Shown here piece after piece: positions 53,731 through 64,000 of a stretch of 64,000 nt of DNA. How positions within the stretch are numbered: position 1 is the first letter of the stretch; each line of letters starts with the position of its first letter. The DNA is from Anodontia alba (lineage: Eukaryota; Mollusca; Bivalvia; Lucinida; Lucinidae): contig OZ024824.1 of NCBI GenBank assembly GCA_964016985.1, positions 122,632,839 to 122,696,838 of the forward strand, given 5' to 3'. The notes below the pieces were generated by a model. That model was not told the DNA's origin. It saw only the letters and a program-made list of their open reading frames with translations, and ran no database searches. The translations under genes and the position numbers were made by a program.

Positions 53731-54236
53731 TCCCAAACCTATTGAGTAATACCCCTTAACAAATGCTCTGTCAGAACTTTTGTGCCTGCAAATGTGTGTG
53801 TGTTTTTGTTCAGACCAGTTATCATGTTATCACCTTTCAATCATCTCATGATATACTGCAAGTCGCTTTCTTTCACAAACTTTTACATTTTGCCGAAGAA
53901 TATATAGATCACGGAGATTTATTTTCACGACTTTTAGAATGTCACTATATAAGCAACCGTAGACATTTAAGTTTGTGGTGAACAACCTGCATGACTGCCT
54001 TCCCCTGCAGAATTTACAAGTATTTATAATTCTTCATAGGAGATAAGTTTACAGTATCTGATGAATATAACTGACGGGTACTTGATGGGTAAATTCAAGT
54101 AAGCTCATCAGAACTGTAAGCGCTGATGGCAAGATGACAGATTTGTTTGACAATGCATATATATTCTACAGTATCCTTAAATTCTCTCTCAACAGGTGGC
54201 AGTGGCCCTGATGTGAAATGTGCATAGTAACCTGAA

Positions 54237-54400
54237 GTATTGGGACAGGCAAGCATGAGCAGATAATGTAGACCAAGATTGGAGACCACAGAATGCAGTC
54301 TGATCAGGGTCTACACTGTTTGCCACTCATCAAGCAATTGTTAGACACATTGAAAAGTATCAAATGGATGTTAAAATAGTCAGGTACTATTTCATCCATA
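54237..54400. repeat. R1 hairpin, family C context, degraded
   Basis: GTATTGGGACAGGC flank; core at 54259-54323 has several mismatches. Confidence 0.6.
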
Positions 54401-54592
54401 TTAGGAGTTTCTGCTTACGGGTACTCCAGTTTTGGAATATCTGCATATCATGATGATTTATGATTCTTCAGGTCTATCCAGTTTGCCGTACATATCCCCA
54501 GAAATTCCAATAGTTTATCATTTGTGCTGATATGCAGATTCCTAATAGTGGCGCGAAGTATTTTTGCATACGTCTGCAGAAACTCCAAAACA

Positions 54593-54815
54593 GGACCCAG
54601 TTGTTCAAAGCTAACGACATCGTTAGTTAACGATTCGTTAAAATTTACATCGAGTGATACGCAAATATTCTGAAATTATTTGCTAAAAAAATGTGAGTAG
54701 CTTCACATTTTTTCAGCAAAAAATTTCAGAATATTGTGTATTGAATCCGCTAAAACAGTTAACGAAATGACCCTTAACGAGCTCGTTAAGCTAACGATGC
54801 TTTGAACAACAGGGC
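54593..54815. mobile_element. R3 MITE, subfamily a, apex deleted
   Basis: TGTGAGTAGCTTCACATTTT shows both central arms shortened symmetrically by about 10 bases each. Confidence 0.85.
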
Positions 54816-55079
54816 ATATGCACAGACACTCCAGTATGGTGTCATTTGCATGGCTGGGCAGATTCCTGATACTGACACAGAATGTTTGAGCACATGCAGA
54901 AACTGCAAAACAGATAACTTCAATAGTTAATCATTTGCCTGTCCACCATCTTCAGCAACTGTTTTTTCCTTGATTCCGTCAGAATGAATAAAGCCATATA
55001 AACAAAACATACCTGGTCAACTGACTTCCCAGTTTTTGTAATATTTTTTGTGGGTTATTATTTTAAAGGTCAAAATTAT

Positions 55080-55187
55080 TTTGAAAAAAACCCTTGACAG
55101 TGTGATTTTTTTGTGCACTTATGCACTCACTGGCAGGGTTTGGAGTTCTCTGCATAAGTGCACAGAAAAACTCCACGCACCAATCAG
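55080..55187. repeat. Satellite D, first unit before an R3 insertion
   Basis: CTTATGCACTCACTGGCAGG and GGAGTTCTCTGCATAAGTGC are the unit words seen again at 55440. Confidence 0.6.
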
Positions 55188-55430
55188 GGCCCAGTTGTTC
55201 AAAGCGTCCTTAGCTAAACGAGCTCGTTAAGGGTCATTTTGTTAACTGTTTTAGCGGATTCAATATACAATATTCTGATATTTTTTGCTGAAAAAATGTG
55301 AGTAGCTTTTGCACTGCAAAAGCTACTCACATTTTTTCAGCAAAAAATTTCAGCATGTTTGTGTATCACTCGATGTAAATTTTAACGAATTGTTAACTAA
55401 CGATGTTGTTAGCTTTGAACAACCGGGCCC
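55188..55430. mobile_element. R3 MITE, subfamily a, inside satellite D
   Basis: Complete ends. Orientation is opposite to 49651. Central hairpin AGCTTTTGCACTGCAAAAGC. Confidence 0.9.
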
Positions 55431-55434
55431 AGGT

Positions 55435-55990
55435 ATTTACAAACTATATGTACATTGGCAAGGTTGGAGTTTCTGCACATGTACGCAAAAACACACCACC
55501 CCGCTATTATGTTTTTGTGCATGTATACACACATTTGCAAAGTTTGGAGTTTCTGCCTAGGTATGTAGAAAAATGCTGTTCCACTTTTCCGCACATACAC
55601 CACGCACATTGGCAAGCTTTGGTGTTCCTGGGTAATTAAGCACAAAACCTCAGCTCCACTGTTACCTTTTTGCGCATATATAAGCACATTTGTAAGGTTT
55701 AGTGTTTCTGAATAGGTACGCAGACATTTCTGCATAGGTATGCAGAAAAAAAACTATACTGCTGTTATCTTTTTGTGCATATATGCGCAAATTGGCAAAT
55801 TGGAGCTTATGCATACGTATGCAGAAAAACACTGTGCCACTAGTACATTTTTGCACATATATATGCAGATTGGCATGCTTTGGAGTTATCGCATAGGTAC
55901 GCAGATAAACTCCACTGTTACACTTTTGCGTGTATACACCCACTGACGAAGTTTAGAGTTTCTGCAGATATGTGCAAATACACCACTGGA
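55435..55990. repeat. Satellite D, 75-105-bp divergent units
   Basis: About six units sharing CACATTTGCAAAGTTTGGAG, TTTCTGCATAGGTATGCAGA and CTTTTTGTGCATATATGCGC. Confidence 0.75.
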
Positions 55991-56164
55991 TTGAATAAAT
56001 TAAAAGGCTACACATATTTCAATCATTGTCATTCAAAATTGTCCTGTAAAGGAGTTTTTGCAGCAGTACGCAGGTACTAAAAATTTGGATGAAAAAATAC
56101 CTCAAATATTGCACATCTGCTTGTCTGACAGTGTTTTCATAGCTCCATATTAGTGGAGTATGCA

Positions 56165-56315
56165 GATATTTTTCAAATTTCTTCCCCTTCCCACTCCCAC
56201 AAAAAAATGTTATGGTACTCAGACATTTTGAGCACATCACTTAGGTACTCACTTTTAATGAATACCTACAACATAAATGTTTTGTGGAGAAGTAAGAAGA
56301 TATTAATATATTTTG
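56165..56315. repeat. R2 hairpin, degraded
   Basis: GTTATGGTACTCAGAC on the left and ATGAATACCTACAACATAAA on the right. Confidence 0.55.
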
Positions 56316-56580
56316 ACTGAAAAAATGTCTTATCTGGACCTGTAGCTGTTTTTGCTCTCGTTTCATTCTACAGTATGTATTTTTTCTGTAGGCAGACAGT
56401 AAAAGCCCTGATCAGACTGGGCATGCACAAGCTGATCTGGATCTTTGTGTCAGTCAGTGCCATAAAGACAACTTTTTGATTGGCTGTGGCTCATGTAATT
56501 TGCATGAGTAATTTTATACCGCAAACTCCCCAGAAGTCAGTGTTTTGGCCAGTTGATACTGCATTGTGTTTTTTTTTTAT

Positions 56581-56790
56581 TTAACCCTGGTCTTTTTGAA
56601 CCTGGCTATGCCCAGCCTTTGCAAACATTGTAGATCCAGATCAGTTGGCTTCTAAAGAAGCCAACTGATCTGGATCTGCAATTTTTGTTATTCAGAATGT
56701 GAATTTGTATCAACCTCCGTCAAGCAATCTGATTAGCTGACAATTTGAAGTGGGTGTGGCATTTTAATTTATTCAGCATGACAAGGGATA
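56581..56790. mobile_element. R1 family A MITE
   Basis: TTAACCCTGGTCTTTTTGAA start, TTCAGCATGACAAGGG end. Core inner arms GTTGGCTTC / GAAGCCAAC. It ends 54 bp before exon 7. Confidence 0.8.
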
Positions 56791-56844
56791 ATTTGCATTT
56801 GGATACTTGATAATTTGTGTTACAAATGTGTTAATTTCCAACAG

Positions 56845-56924
56845 GTGCCACAGGGAGAAAACTCCGTTACCCTAAGAGGTTTATGGCAATTCCTAGTCCA
56901 ATAATTGCAGTGGAATGGTGGCGG
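56845..56924 (+). CDS. SHPRH: SHPRH coding exon 7
   Basis: The acceptor AATTTCCAACAG ends at 56844 and the donor GTAAGA starts at 56925. Phase 1 in, phase 0 out. Completes Ser, then reads ATGRKLRYPKRFMAIPSPII and AVEWWR. Human SHPRH has GRRLRNQKRYMAIPSPLVAVEWWR here. No Met start, so it is missed by ORF searches. Confidence 0.94.
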
Positions 56925-57245
56925 GTAAGATTTCCTTATCTTTTTGTCAGACCTGCAATGTCTAAACTTGTCAGTTTCTGGCGAAAGAATGTGCACAATA
57001 CTGCTTAACCACTTAGAGGACTAAGCCTGCCCAGTAAATGTGTGGTTAGGTAAACTGACCGCGCTCGACATGATCCCCATTGGGTTGACTGAGCCGTAAA
57101 ACCTCAACACAAACAAACAAATTGAGTCCAATGCACTGTCCAGGTAGAACAGTTGATCAATTTCTGACAGAGTAATTCGTTGGCCTCCTTTGTTCAAATC
57201 CGTGTAACTTTTTTATTCCTTGATAGATTTTAACTTCATAATACA

Positions 57246-57407
57246 TTAACCTATAGATAATGTGCTATTCTATTCTGTTTTCACACCTTCCACAGAAAAA
57301 AACGACCTTTCAGTCGTTAATTAAAGTCTTAAACCAGAAGGTCCCTTAGGCAGTTACCTGTGTGACGTAACTCTTCCCGCTCAATTGACCACGTGTCAGT
57401 TTCTTTT
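57246..57407 (+). repeat. Left terminal inverted repeat
   Basis: Includes a hairpin ACGACCTTTCAGTCGT and a CRE-like half site GTGACGTAAC. It ends CAGTTTCTTTT. Confidence 0.92.
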
Positions 57408-57928
57408 CTGTGGACAAAGAAATTCAACAAGGATTATTTACCTGTGATAGAAATTTGGATTATTTCTTTCCTCACGGATAAATTTATGTATCCTTGTGTT
57501 TCTTTTGTTTATTTATCACTCCTTTCACTTTCTGTGTTATTATTTAAAATTTTCAATTTTCGATTTCATGTATTTTTGACTGGTCTTTTTCCACATGCGT
57601 TTTGGCGACTCTCGCTTTTCGGCACAACGCTCGTGCGCGATCGGTTCGATAGTCGTGTTTATATATGTAGAATATTTTTGTTCTTTTCGTTCCAGGTTAT
57701 TCAGCAATTACGATATGTTTTTTTTCCTGGACTTTTGTTTGCAGAGATCTTCAGTTGGCTAAAGATTCTCGTGGTGGAGAAGCTGATTGTAAAGAACTTG
57801 TCAACCCTTGATGGGTTATAAGACAATTCTTTACTGATGGGAGCCCCACCCCATATGGCTATACTGCCGGGGTAAGACCCATCAAGGTGGCATCTTTGGG
57901 TACTTAGTATCCTATAAAGTCTAAGTCC
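57408..57928 (+). other. Element cargo with a 142-codon open frame of doubtful meaning
   Basis: The frame 57393-57821 starts in the inverted repeat, is Phe/Leu-rich and has no domain I recognise. Near its end TGATGGGT and ACCCATCA (57809-57889) form an inverted pair around GGGAGCCCCACCCCATATGG. Confidence 0.3.
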
Positions 57929-58140
57929 ACCAGTCACCAGTCATCCAGTCACCAGTCACCAGTCAACCAGGCTCCAGTCAATCAGCTTCACCAGTCACCA
58001 GTCAATCAGGTGCCAGTCAACCAGGCACCAGTCACCAGTCATCCAGGTGCCAGTCAACCAGGCACCAGTCACCAGTCACCAGTCACCCAGTCACCAGTCA
58101 CCCAGTCACCAGTCACCAGTCAACTAGTCTCCAGTCAATA
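57929..58140 (+). repeat. CCAGTCA minisatellite
   Basis: About 25-30 imperfect 7-to-8-base units (CACCAGTCACCAGTCAACCAG style) inside the TTAA element. Confidence 0.92.
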
Positions 58141-58159
58141 ATTTAATTATTTTCTGGAA

Positions 58160-59025
58160 AGACTTAGTTTCTGACATATTTCACCGGACAAAATAGTCAC
58201 GTATACTAACTTCCGGTCATTATGTCTAATTATTAAAAAAAAAAAAAAATTTTCACTGGGCAAAGTATCAGTAATATTTCTGATACTTATACCCGGTCAT
58301 ATTATTATATTATTTCTGATTTTTCACCAGGCAAACTTTTACAGAAAGTGTCTGGTCAATTTTTGCCTAATAATTAATTATCTTCGGGAAAAAGTTTCGA
58401 ATACTTGTGCCCGCTCAGTTTTCATATATAATCTCCCTCTTTCATCGGACTAGAGTTACGAATACTACTATCCGATCAATTTGTCAAATTACTTGTAACT
58501 TTACCGGGCAACAGTTACGAATATTAGTGTCCGGTCATTGTGTCGGGTAACTAGTGTCAAAATAATGATTACTAATTCCCGAACAATCTATTATCGTTCA
58601 TAGAGCTCCATTCACGTTTAAGTCAATGGATATAGGTTATTAAGTGAAATACATAATAACTTTTTATACAAAAAAAAAATTCTGTACAGTCTTTCCCAAA
58701 TCAGACTAGAATTTTTAATATTCCATTGACTTATTATAGGTGTGTAATTCCATTAATATTTTAAAATAACTTATGTTTTATCTCTTTTATCCGCTAGAAA
58801 GAGTTAAACTTCCGACTATAACAAAATTCTTACCGGGCAGCAGTTCGTAGACTAGTGCCAGGTCATTCAAATGATGTTTTATCTCTTTAATTCGCTAGAC
58901 AGCGTTTAAATTCCGGTTCTAACGAAAATTTCATCGGGAGGCACTTCGTAGAGTAGTGCTAGGTCATTCTAACGAAATTCCACCGGGCAGTAGTTTCGTA
59001 GACTTTGTGTCGGATTACTAGTGTG
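58160..59025 (+). repeat. 60-bp-class degenerate tandem array
   Basis: Units recur as TTCACCGGGCAA..AGTTACGAATACTAGTGCCCGGTCATT variants, six clear ones to 58560 and three looser ones (CCGGGCAGCAGTTCGTAGAC) at 58830-59025. Confidence 0.7.
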
Positions 59026-59029
59026 TTCC

Positions 59030-62000
59030 AGGCTCAACATATATTCATATATAACCTCTATAGACATGTATAGTCTTGGATTATAGGTTATTGAATGACA
59101 GCGATGGGTTCTAATACCTAGTAGCCATTTATATTGTTGAATTCTGTCCAGTTACTTTTGAACTTGACTTAAATTCTATATATATATTTATTATTGAAAA
59201 TGAATTAAGAATTATCGGTTACGATCAAATTCGCAATTCATTCACTAAGTGTAGAAGATACTTCCAGCTATAATTATATCTCGTTTGTTAGCTACAAAGA
59301 GATTAACTTCTTACATATTCACCTTATTCGGCTCTAGGGCAAAGGTGAACTATAAAACTATCGTTATTTATAAGAAAAAAATTTACACGAAATATAAAAA
59401 TTTTTCTTCTTTCCTCCCCTGTTTTTCTTCTACATGCTCTGATATGTAATCAGCATGTAATCTAAGGAGTAAATTGACAAGAAAGTAGCAATCGATCTTT
59501 TCTACTTTCTATTAATTTTTCATTCTTAAGGTATCGGAAATTTACACCAACCAGATAAATAAATTAACAGTTTATTTATTTATTCGCTACCTCTCTAGAT
59601 TACTACGATTTAAAATTCTAGTTGAGGTACATATTTTCCTTTTGCCTTTTCTACATGGAAAATAGTTGATCCGATAAGCTATTATTCTATTTTATACTAT
59701 CTTTTGATTGATTATATTAGAGTCTAGGTCAGTCATGCTCTGTCTAAACTCTGCTATAAAATAATAAATAAGAAAAAAATCTTATATTTAGGCATAGATA
59801 TAATTCGATACGTTCTTTACTTCGCCTGTTTTATTTTTTCTTCTGGATCATTTAAGACTACGATAGCAATATACCAGATATTTTTGCCTCAGTAAGAATC
59901 TATTACGCTGAAGATTCTTCATATTGGAATAATAATTTTATTATGATTATAATTCTAGACCCAATTAATCCTCGTATATTATAGGTCTACTTTATCTTAT
60001 TGAGGAATAGTTTTGCTTCGACTAGCTCTATACCTCTAATATTTTATTTATAACTAGAGTCCATGTCAATCAAAATTTTCTTGCACTTTGGTATTGACAA
60101 TGGATACATATTTAGTAAAGGCATTAATTATTCAGTACGTGACAGATTATTATTGCCTAAATTAGATTTTATATACAATACTTTCCTTTTGATATTTTGT
60201 TTTATTGACTTTGTAACTATTCAGAAACTGCCAAAGTCAATCATTTCCTTCCTCTAAACTTACTGAAGCTCTAGATTATGTTGATATATATTTTTGATAT
60301 ATGCTTAGAGGTTAATTAACGAGAGTTTACCTCATAATAGCAGATATTATAATTATATTAATCAATCTATAGTCTAGGCTTAAACAAAAGGGAAAACATC
60401 CTTAATTATTAGTATACGAGCCGGTAAAGAATTAAGACACTCTTAATTATCTCTTTACCCCTCCTTTATGTTTACATTCGTTAAAGGGATCATAGTAATT
60501 CTCGCTAAGAGTTCAAGTTCAGTTTGCGAATAATGCAAAGATTAATATCTTGATTTCCAGTCCGCATCAAAAATGGTCTATATATATCGATAAATATCTT
60601 TCCGAAACTGGATATTTATTTATTTTTCCACACAATAAGTCATTTCAAGATGTCGATGATTTTGAAATGCACTGCTTCAATTTATAATATAAAATATGTT
60701 TATATTAACTTCACAACTTAGTAAGTGCTGCACCTACGTTCCTGGTCAGATCTTACTTTTGTGATACGTTTTTGAACATACTGAAAGTTTTCTCCGATTA
60801 TACATTCGGTAAATAAACTTTCGAGTAGTATTTATGCCTTTAAACATTCAGATTATTTGATAATTGTTGGAGATAATATATTATTCCGATATTTATATAT
60901 CTATCTTCATTATTTATCTTTCTCATCTTACTTTTAAATTAGATTGACCTTCTCGCTACGTTCCAGGTTTAAATCTAGCTAACATTGTGGAACAGTCACT
61001 TTTTTATTTCCTAAACAATATTTTAACATTTTTCTCAGTATTCAGAGCATAACGACTTCATGAATACTTGAAAATAATTCAGTTCTACGCTTGTTAAACT
61101 AAGCCTAAAACAAGCCCTAGTTTTTTAGAATGGATATTATCCTTCGATTCAGTTCATGGAGATACATCCTTTTAGATCCCATTATCTCTATTTCAATCAT
61201 TCAAAATTCTAATGACTAAGTACTCCTTTTCTACGTACGAATACAGAATATCGAGTCACTGTTGCTGCATATTGGTTAAAGATTAAACAAATTTTATCTT
61301 AAACCTATATGATGTTAAATTAATTATTATCTCTTTCATATACATGTTTTTTACCCTTCCGTCAGGGATCGCGTTAATAATATTATTACTCTCTATGGTT
61401 TACACATAGATCTCGAGAGTATATATATGTATTTTCTTCCTGAACTCATTTGCGAGTACGTAATTTGATATTTCAGGAATTACCAATTATGCAGACATAG
61501 ATTTTATTCTATTAATATTCAATTCTAAAAAAATTTGATTGAATGTTTATCTATAAAATTTCCGGTCAGTAATTTTATAGAGAGTTATATGTTTAATAAT
61601 TCCTTGCTTAAATAATAGTTACGCTTAACCTATGATTTATAGTGGGAATTTTGTTCAGTAGTATAATTTTTATTTAGTATTAATATATTTCTTACTATTC
61701 TTAAATATGCGTATAGAATAGTAATACTATCTCTTAACTTTTAAATTAAGTGTTTTTTGAGATTAATAATCAGTATTATTGTATAATCTTTCTTCAGAGA
61801 TTATCACACTATTACTTTTTCTCTGAGTCCTTCTCTTTTTATGAACATTTTGATTCGTATCAAAGTGGATTTTTAACTTTTCTTGATTTCCATGATTATT
61901 TACTCAGGAGTACTTTTCATGGCAATCTTCTGGTATAGAAAGATTCTATCCAGCTTATTTATTATTGTTTAATCTTATCAATACGGTAAGATTTAGCCAA

Positions 62001-62737
62001 ACTATGACTGTCATACAGTTTGCTGCGATCAACCTTATTCTTATCTCTCTTATTCTCTGTCAAACTCTTTAGTTATGATGTTGACAGTTTATTCTTTATT
62101 TTTTGTCAGGACATCAAACGCTTTTATATGTCTATGACAAAACTAATTATCAATGGTTTAGGTTGTTTTTTCTTCCCAGCAGTTATATGCAAACTCTGTA
62201 TTATTTTATTGCTTGACTAAAAATTCGTTATACAATTAGTCTAGCAATAGTTTTAACCATTATGTTTGTCTATACTTTTTTTTTCTTCTGATGGATAACT
62301 TAGTTATAGTTAAGTTAACTCCATCTACTTTTATTATCTCCCCTTCTTTAATTTGATCAAGGGAAATAATTACACATTATGGTTATTTTAAGTCTGTGTC
62401 TGTTCATCGGAAACTGTCCTGTCGCTCCAATTAACAGAATTTAATTAGTTTATAATTCTAATAGCTTAGACTATTACAATTACATAGCTTCACATATCTA
62501 GAATTTTATCCAAAATATCTACATATGTCAGTTATCTATAGGAAACTCCACCGAGTAGACTTTTTCTCATTTATTCAAGATCCTACATAGACTACTTACA
62601 GTGTATGGTCTTGGCTTTTTGTTTTACAAATTTTGTTTTCAAAATTTTCTATATTCCTAGCTTACTTTGCGATGGAATATTTATGTTATGTCTCAATGAC
62701 TCCCTTTTCTTTTTGAAGCCAATTGTTGTTTCCCAAA
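59030..62737. other. AT-rich non-coding cargo
   Basis: 3.7 kb, clearly more AT-rich than the flanks. The longest frames are under 70 residues. No repeat ends and no RNA gene are recognised. Confidence 0.5.
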
Positions 62738-62999
62738 AAGAAAAAAAGAGGGGGGGGGGCCAATGTTAGGTCTCTGAGACTTAAGAACTGGCTTCCTCTA
62801 GAGTCTACTAATATATATAAGGTTGTTAGATCATAACACCTTAAAGCTATTTTGTGAATCTAGACCATTCTTTCTATTAAATATAGAATTAGAATGTATC
62901 TGATTCCTTTGAGTTTCCTGAGTCTTAACCAGAAGTGGTGAGATATTATTGGTGTTAGAATTAGGAGAGCACCTCCCTCCTATTCTGCAAATTCTAGCA
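62738..62999 (+). repeat. Possible polypurine tract and solo LTR
   Basis: AAAAAGAAAAAAAGAGGGG and more G (to 62759) precede TGTTAGGTCTCTGAG; 236 bp later comes TTCTAGCA. A TATA-like TATATATAAGG lies about 50 bp in. TG...CA ends after a purine tract are LTR-like. No 5' partner was found. Confidence 0.35.
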
Positions 63000-63095
63000 C
63001 ATTATCTATAGGTTAATGTATTATGAAGTTAAAATGAAGTTTTTTTAAAAGTAAAACATATTTTAACGAGTAATACTTAACCTATAGATAATCAA
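63000..63095 (-). repeat. Inverted, permuted copy of the element's insertion site
   Basis: Between two outward-facing tips (ATTATCTATAGGTTAA and TTAACCTATAGATAAT) lie 60 bp (63017-63076). Read on the minus strand, their first 48 bases equal the right flank after 63316 and their last 19 equal the left flank before 57246. The two join through ATTTTAA. Confidence 0.85.
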
Positions 63096-63154
63096 TTATC
63101 TCCCTCCGCCCACCATCGCTTATCTCTCCTAATTGTGTCTATTGTTTTACACAT

Positions 63155-63316
63155 AAAAGAAACTGACACGTGGTCAATTGAGCGGGAAGAGTTACGTCAC
63201 ACAGGTAACTGCCTAAGGGACCTTCTGGTTTAAGACTTTAATTAACGACTGAAAGGTCGTTTTTTTCTGTGGAAGGTGTGAAAACAGAATAGAATAGCAC
63301 ATTATCTATAGGTTAA
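63155..63316 (-). repeat. Right terminal inverted repeat
   Basis: Exact complement of 57246-57407 by eye. Confidence 0.92.
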
Positions 63317-63562
63317 GTATTACTCGTTAAAATATGTTTTACTTTTAAAAAAACTTCATTTTAATGATTTAAACTTTATTCTCTTTGTCTTTAATTACAG
63401 TTTATGCCTGTTTTATCAGATTTGTGAAATTTTAAAAAACGTATGCCTTTCCTACAATAGGTTGTAAAATGAACTTGTTCAAATTTTAAGACAAGCATAG
63501 TAAAGAGTTTATGTGTGCAAATAATTTGGGTAAATGCAGAAAATTTTGTTATTCCTTTTTAG

Positions 63563-63607
63563 ATATGCCTGGATGAGGCTCAGATGGTGGAATGTACCAC
63601 AACAAAG
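63563..63607 (+). CDS. SHPRH: SHPRH coding exon 8 (helicase motif II)
   Basis: The acceptor TATTCCTTTTTAG ends at 63562 and the donor GTACTG starts at 63608. 15 codons, phase 0: ICLDEAQMVECTTTK. DEAQ is the Walker B motif that coordinates Mg-ATP in SNF2 ATPases; human SHPRH has ICLDEAQMVECPTVK at this place. Exon 7 to exon 8 are contiguous in protein across the 6.6-kb intron with the TTAA element. The gene continues to the right. Confidence 0.94.
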
Positions 63608-63743
63608 GTACTGTGTTTTCATGAATCCAGTTAAGATCATTCTTTGACCAAAACATTTTTTTATTCTTCTTATTTCTCATTAAAATATTTAAGCTATGCC
63701 ATGAGAAAAGTTATCTCTGGCATATGTGAACAGTCAAGATCCA

Positions 63744-63987
63744 GGGCCCAATTGTTCAAAGCTAACGACATCGTTAGTTAACGACTCGTTAAAATTTACA
63801 TCTAGTGATACGCAAATATGCTGAAATTTTTTGCTGAAAAAATGTGAGTAGCTTTTGCAGTGCAAAAGCTACTCACATTTTTTCAGCAGAAAATATCAGA
63901 ATATTGTATATTGAATCCGCTAAAACAGTTAACGAAATGACCCTTAATGAGCTCGTTAAGCTAACGACGCTTTGAACAACTGGGCCC
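63744..63987. mobile_element. R3 MITE, subfamily a
   Basis: Complete, in SHPRH intron 8. Ends GGGCCCAATTGTTCAAAGC and GCTTTGAACAACTGGGCCC. Central hairpin AGCTTTTGCAGTGCAAAAGC. Confidence 0.92.
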
Positions 63988-64000
63988 TGATTAGCAAGTT

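Larger units (their letters stand above)
57246..63316. mobile_element. 6-kb TTAA-flanked element with identical 162-bp inverted ends
   Basis: TTAA sits at both borders (57246-57249 and 63313-63316). The ends are TTAACCTATAGATAATGTGC and its exact complement, and the match continues without difference for 162 bp. TTAA duplication is used by piggyBac, Kolobok and Sola3 elements. The tip CCTATAGATAAT is loosely like piggyBac ends, but I cannot assign the superfamily. The inside has a minisatellite, a tandem array, about 3.7 kb of AT-rich non-coding DNA, an LTR-like segment and a rearranged copy of the target. No transposase frame. It fills most of SHPRH intron 7. Confidence 0.85.
38196..64000 (+). 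other. SHPRH: SHPRH gene locus (5' part, runs off the window)
   Basis: Eight coding exons follow one another with canonical splice sites and matching phases (1,1,2,0,0,1,0,0 at successive donors). SHPRH is a nuclear SNF2 ATPase with PHD and RING fingers; it polyubiquitinates PCNA in DNA-damage tolerance. Only the N-terminus, helicase motifs I to II and the PHD finger are in the window; the RING and helicase C-terminal domain lie beyond. The acceptor before the start codon means at least one upstream non-coding exon, not located. Introns total about 23 kb and hold most R1, R2 and R3 copies. Confidence 0.9.

Noticed and set aside
57246..57261. Firm assignment to piggyBac
   Set aside because: TTAA duplication is shared with Kolobok and Sola3, no transposase is present, and the tip only loosely resembles piggyBac ends.
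57393..57821. 142-residue gene in the TTAA element
   Set aside because: Starts inside the inverted repeat, composition is Phe/Leu-biased and no domain is seen.

Overview
The window is animal nuclear DNA, AT-rich, with spliced genes that have canonical GT/AG introns and a very dense load of transposable elements. The two recognisable host genes (akirin, SHPRH), the tRNA-derived SINEs and the many palindromic MITEs point to a mollusc, most likely a bivalve. That taxonomic call is inference. Host coding sequence is sparse. Exon 1 of akirin lies on the minus strand at 2066-2237. The first eight coding exons of SHPRH, a SNF2-type helicase and ubiquitin ligase, lie on the plus strand between 38196 and 63607, and the gene runs off the right edge. 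Every SHPRH junction was checked by phase and agrees.

Layout. 1-2500: akirin exon 1 and intron. 3.5-19.2 kb is a nest of retroelements. It holds a decayed Penelope-like RT (4025-6050) split by a miniature LTR element (4652-5188) whose LTRs carry a tRNA-like block, a non-LTR RT in two opposed pieces (6051-7715), six copies of a local repeat called R4 here, and a young Ty3/gypsy-type LTR retrotransposon (10767-17077, minus strand). That element has the unusual domain order Gag-PR-IN-RT-RH. 19-32 kb: low-complexity DNA, large fold-backs, an element with inverted arrays of a 16-base word (21388-24001), three divergent satellite arrays (25.3-29 kb) and a 2,002-bp non-autonomous hAT element with a perfect 8-bp target duplication (29529-31530). 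32-38 kb: no gene I can support, many hairpin repeats. 38-64 kb: SHPRH, its introns packed with MITEs.

Four hairpin repeat types recur: R1 (core GCAAACAGTG...CACTGTTTGC, in at least four different flanking contexts), R2 (core TTGTGGGTACTCATTAGAA), R3 (about 245 bp, ends GGGCCCAGTTGTTCAAA, eight copies) and pogo-like TA-flanked MITEs. Intron 7 of SHPRH is almost entirely a 6,071-bp element bounded by TTAA with identical 162-bp inverted ends. It contains a 60-bp segment that is an inverted and permuted copy of its own insertion site.

The strongest leads are the IN-before-RT LTR element in a probable mollusc, the tRNA-like-LTR miniature element, the TTAA element with its captured target copy, the R1 hairpin module shared by unrelated MITEs, and an SHPRH that seems to lack the linker-histone domain between its Walker A motif and PHD finger. 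I could not run alignments. Repeat borders given to the base were read directly from matching ends; the others are approximate.
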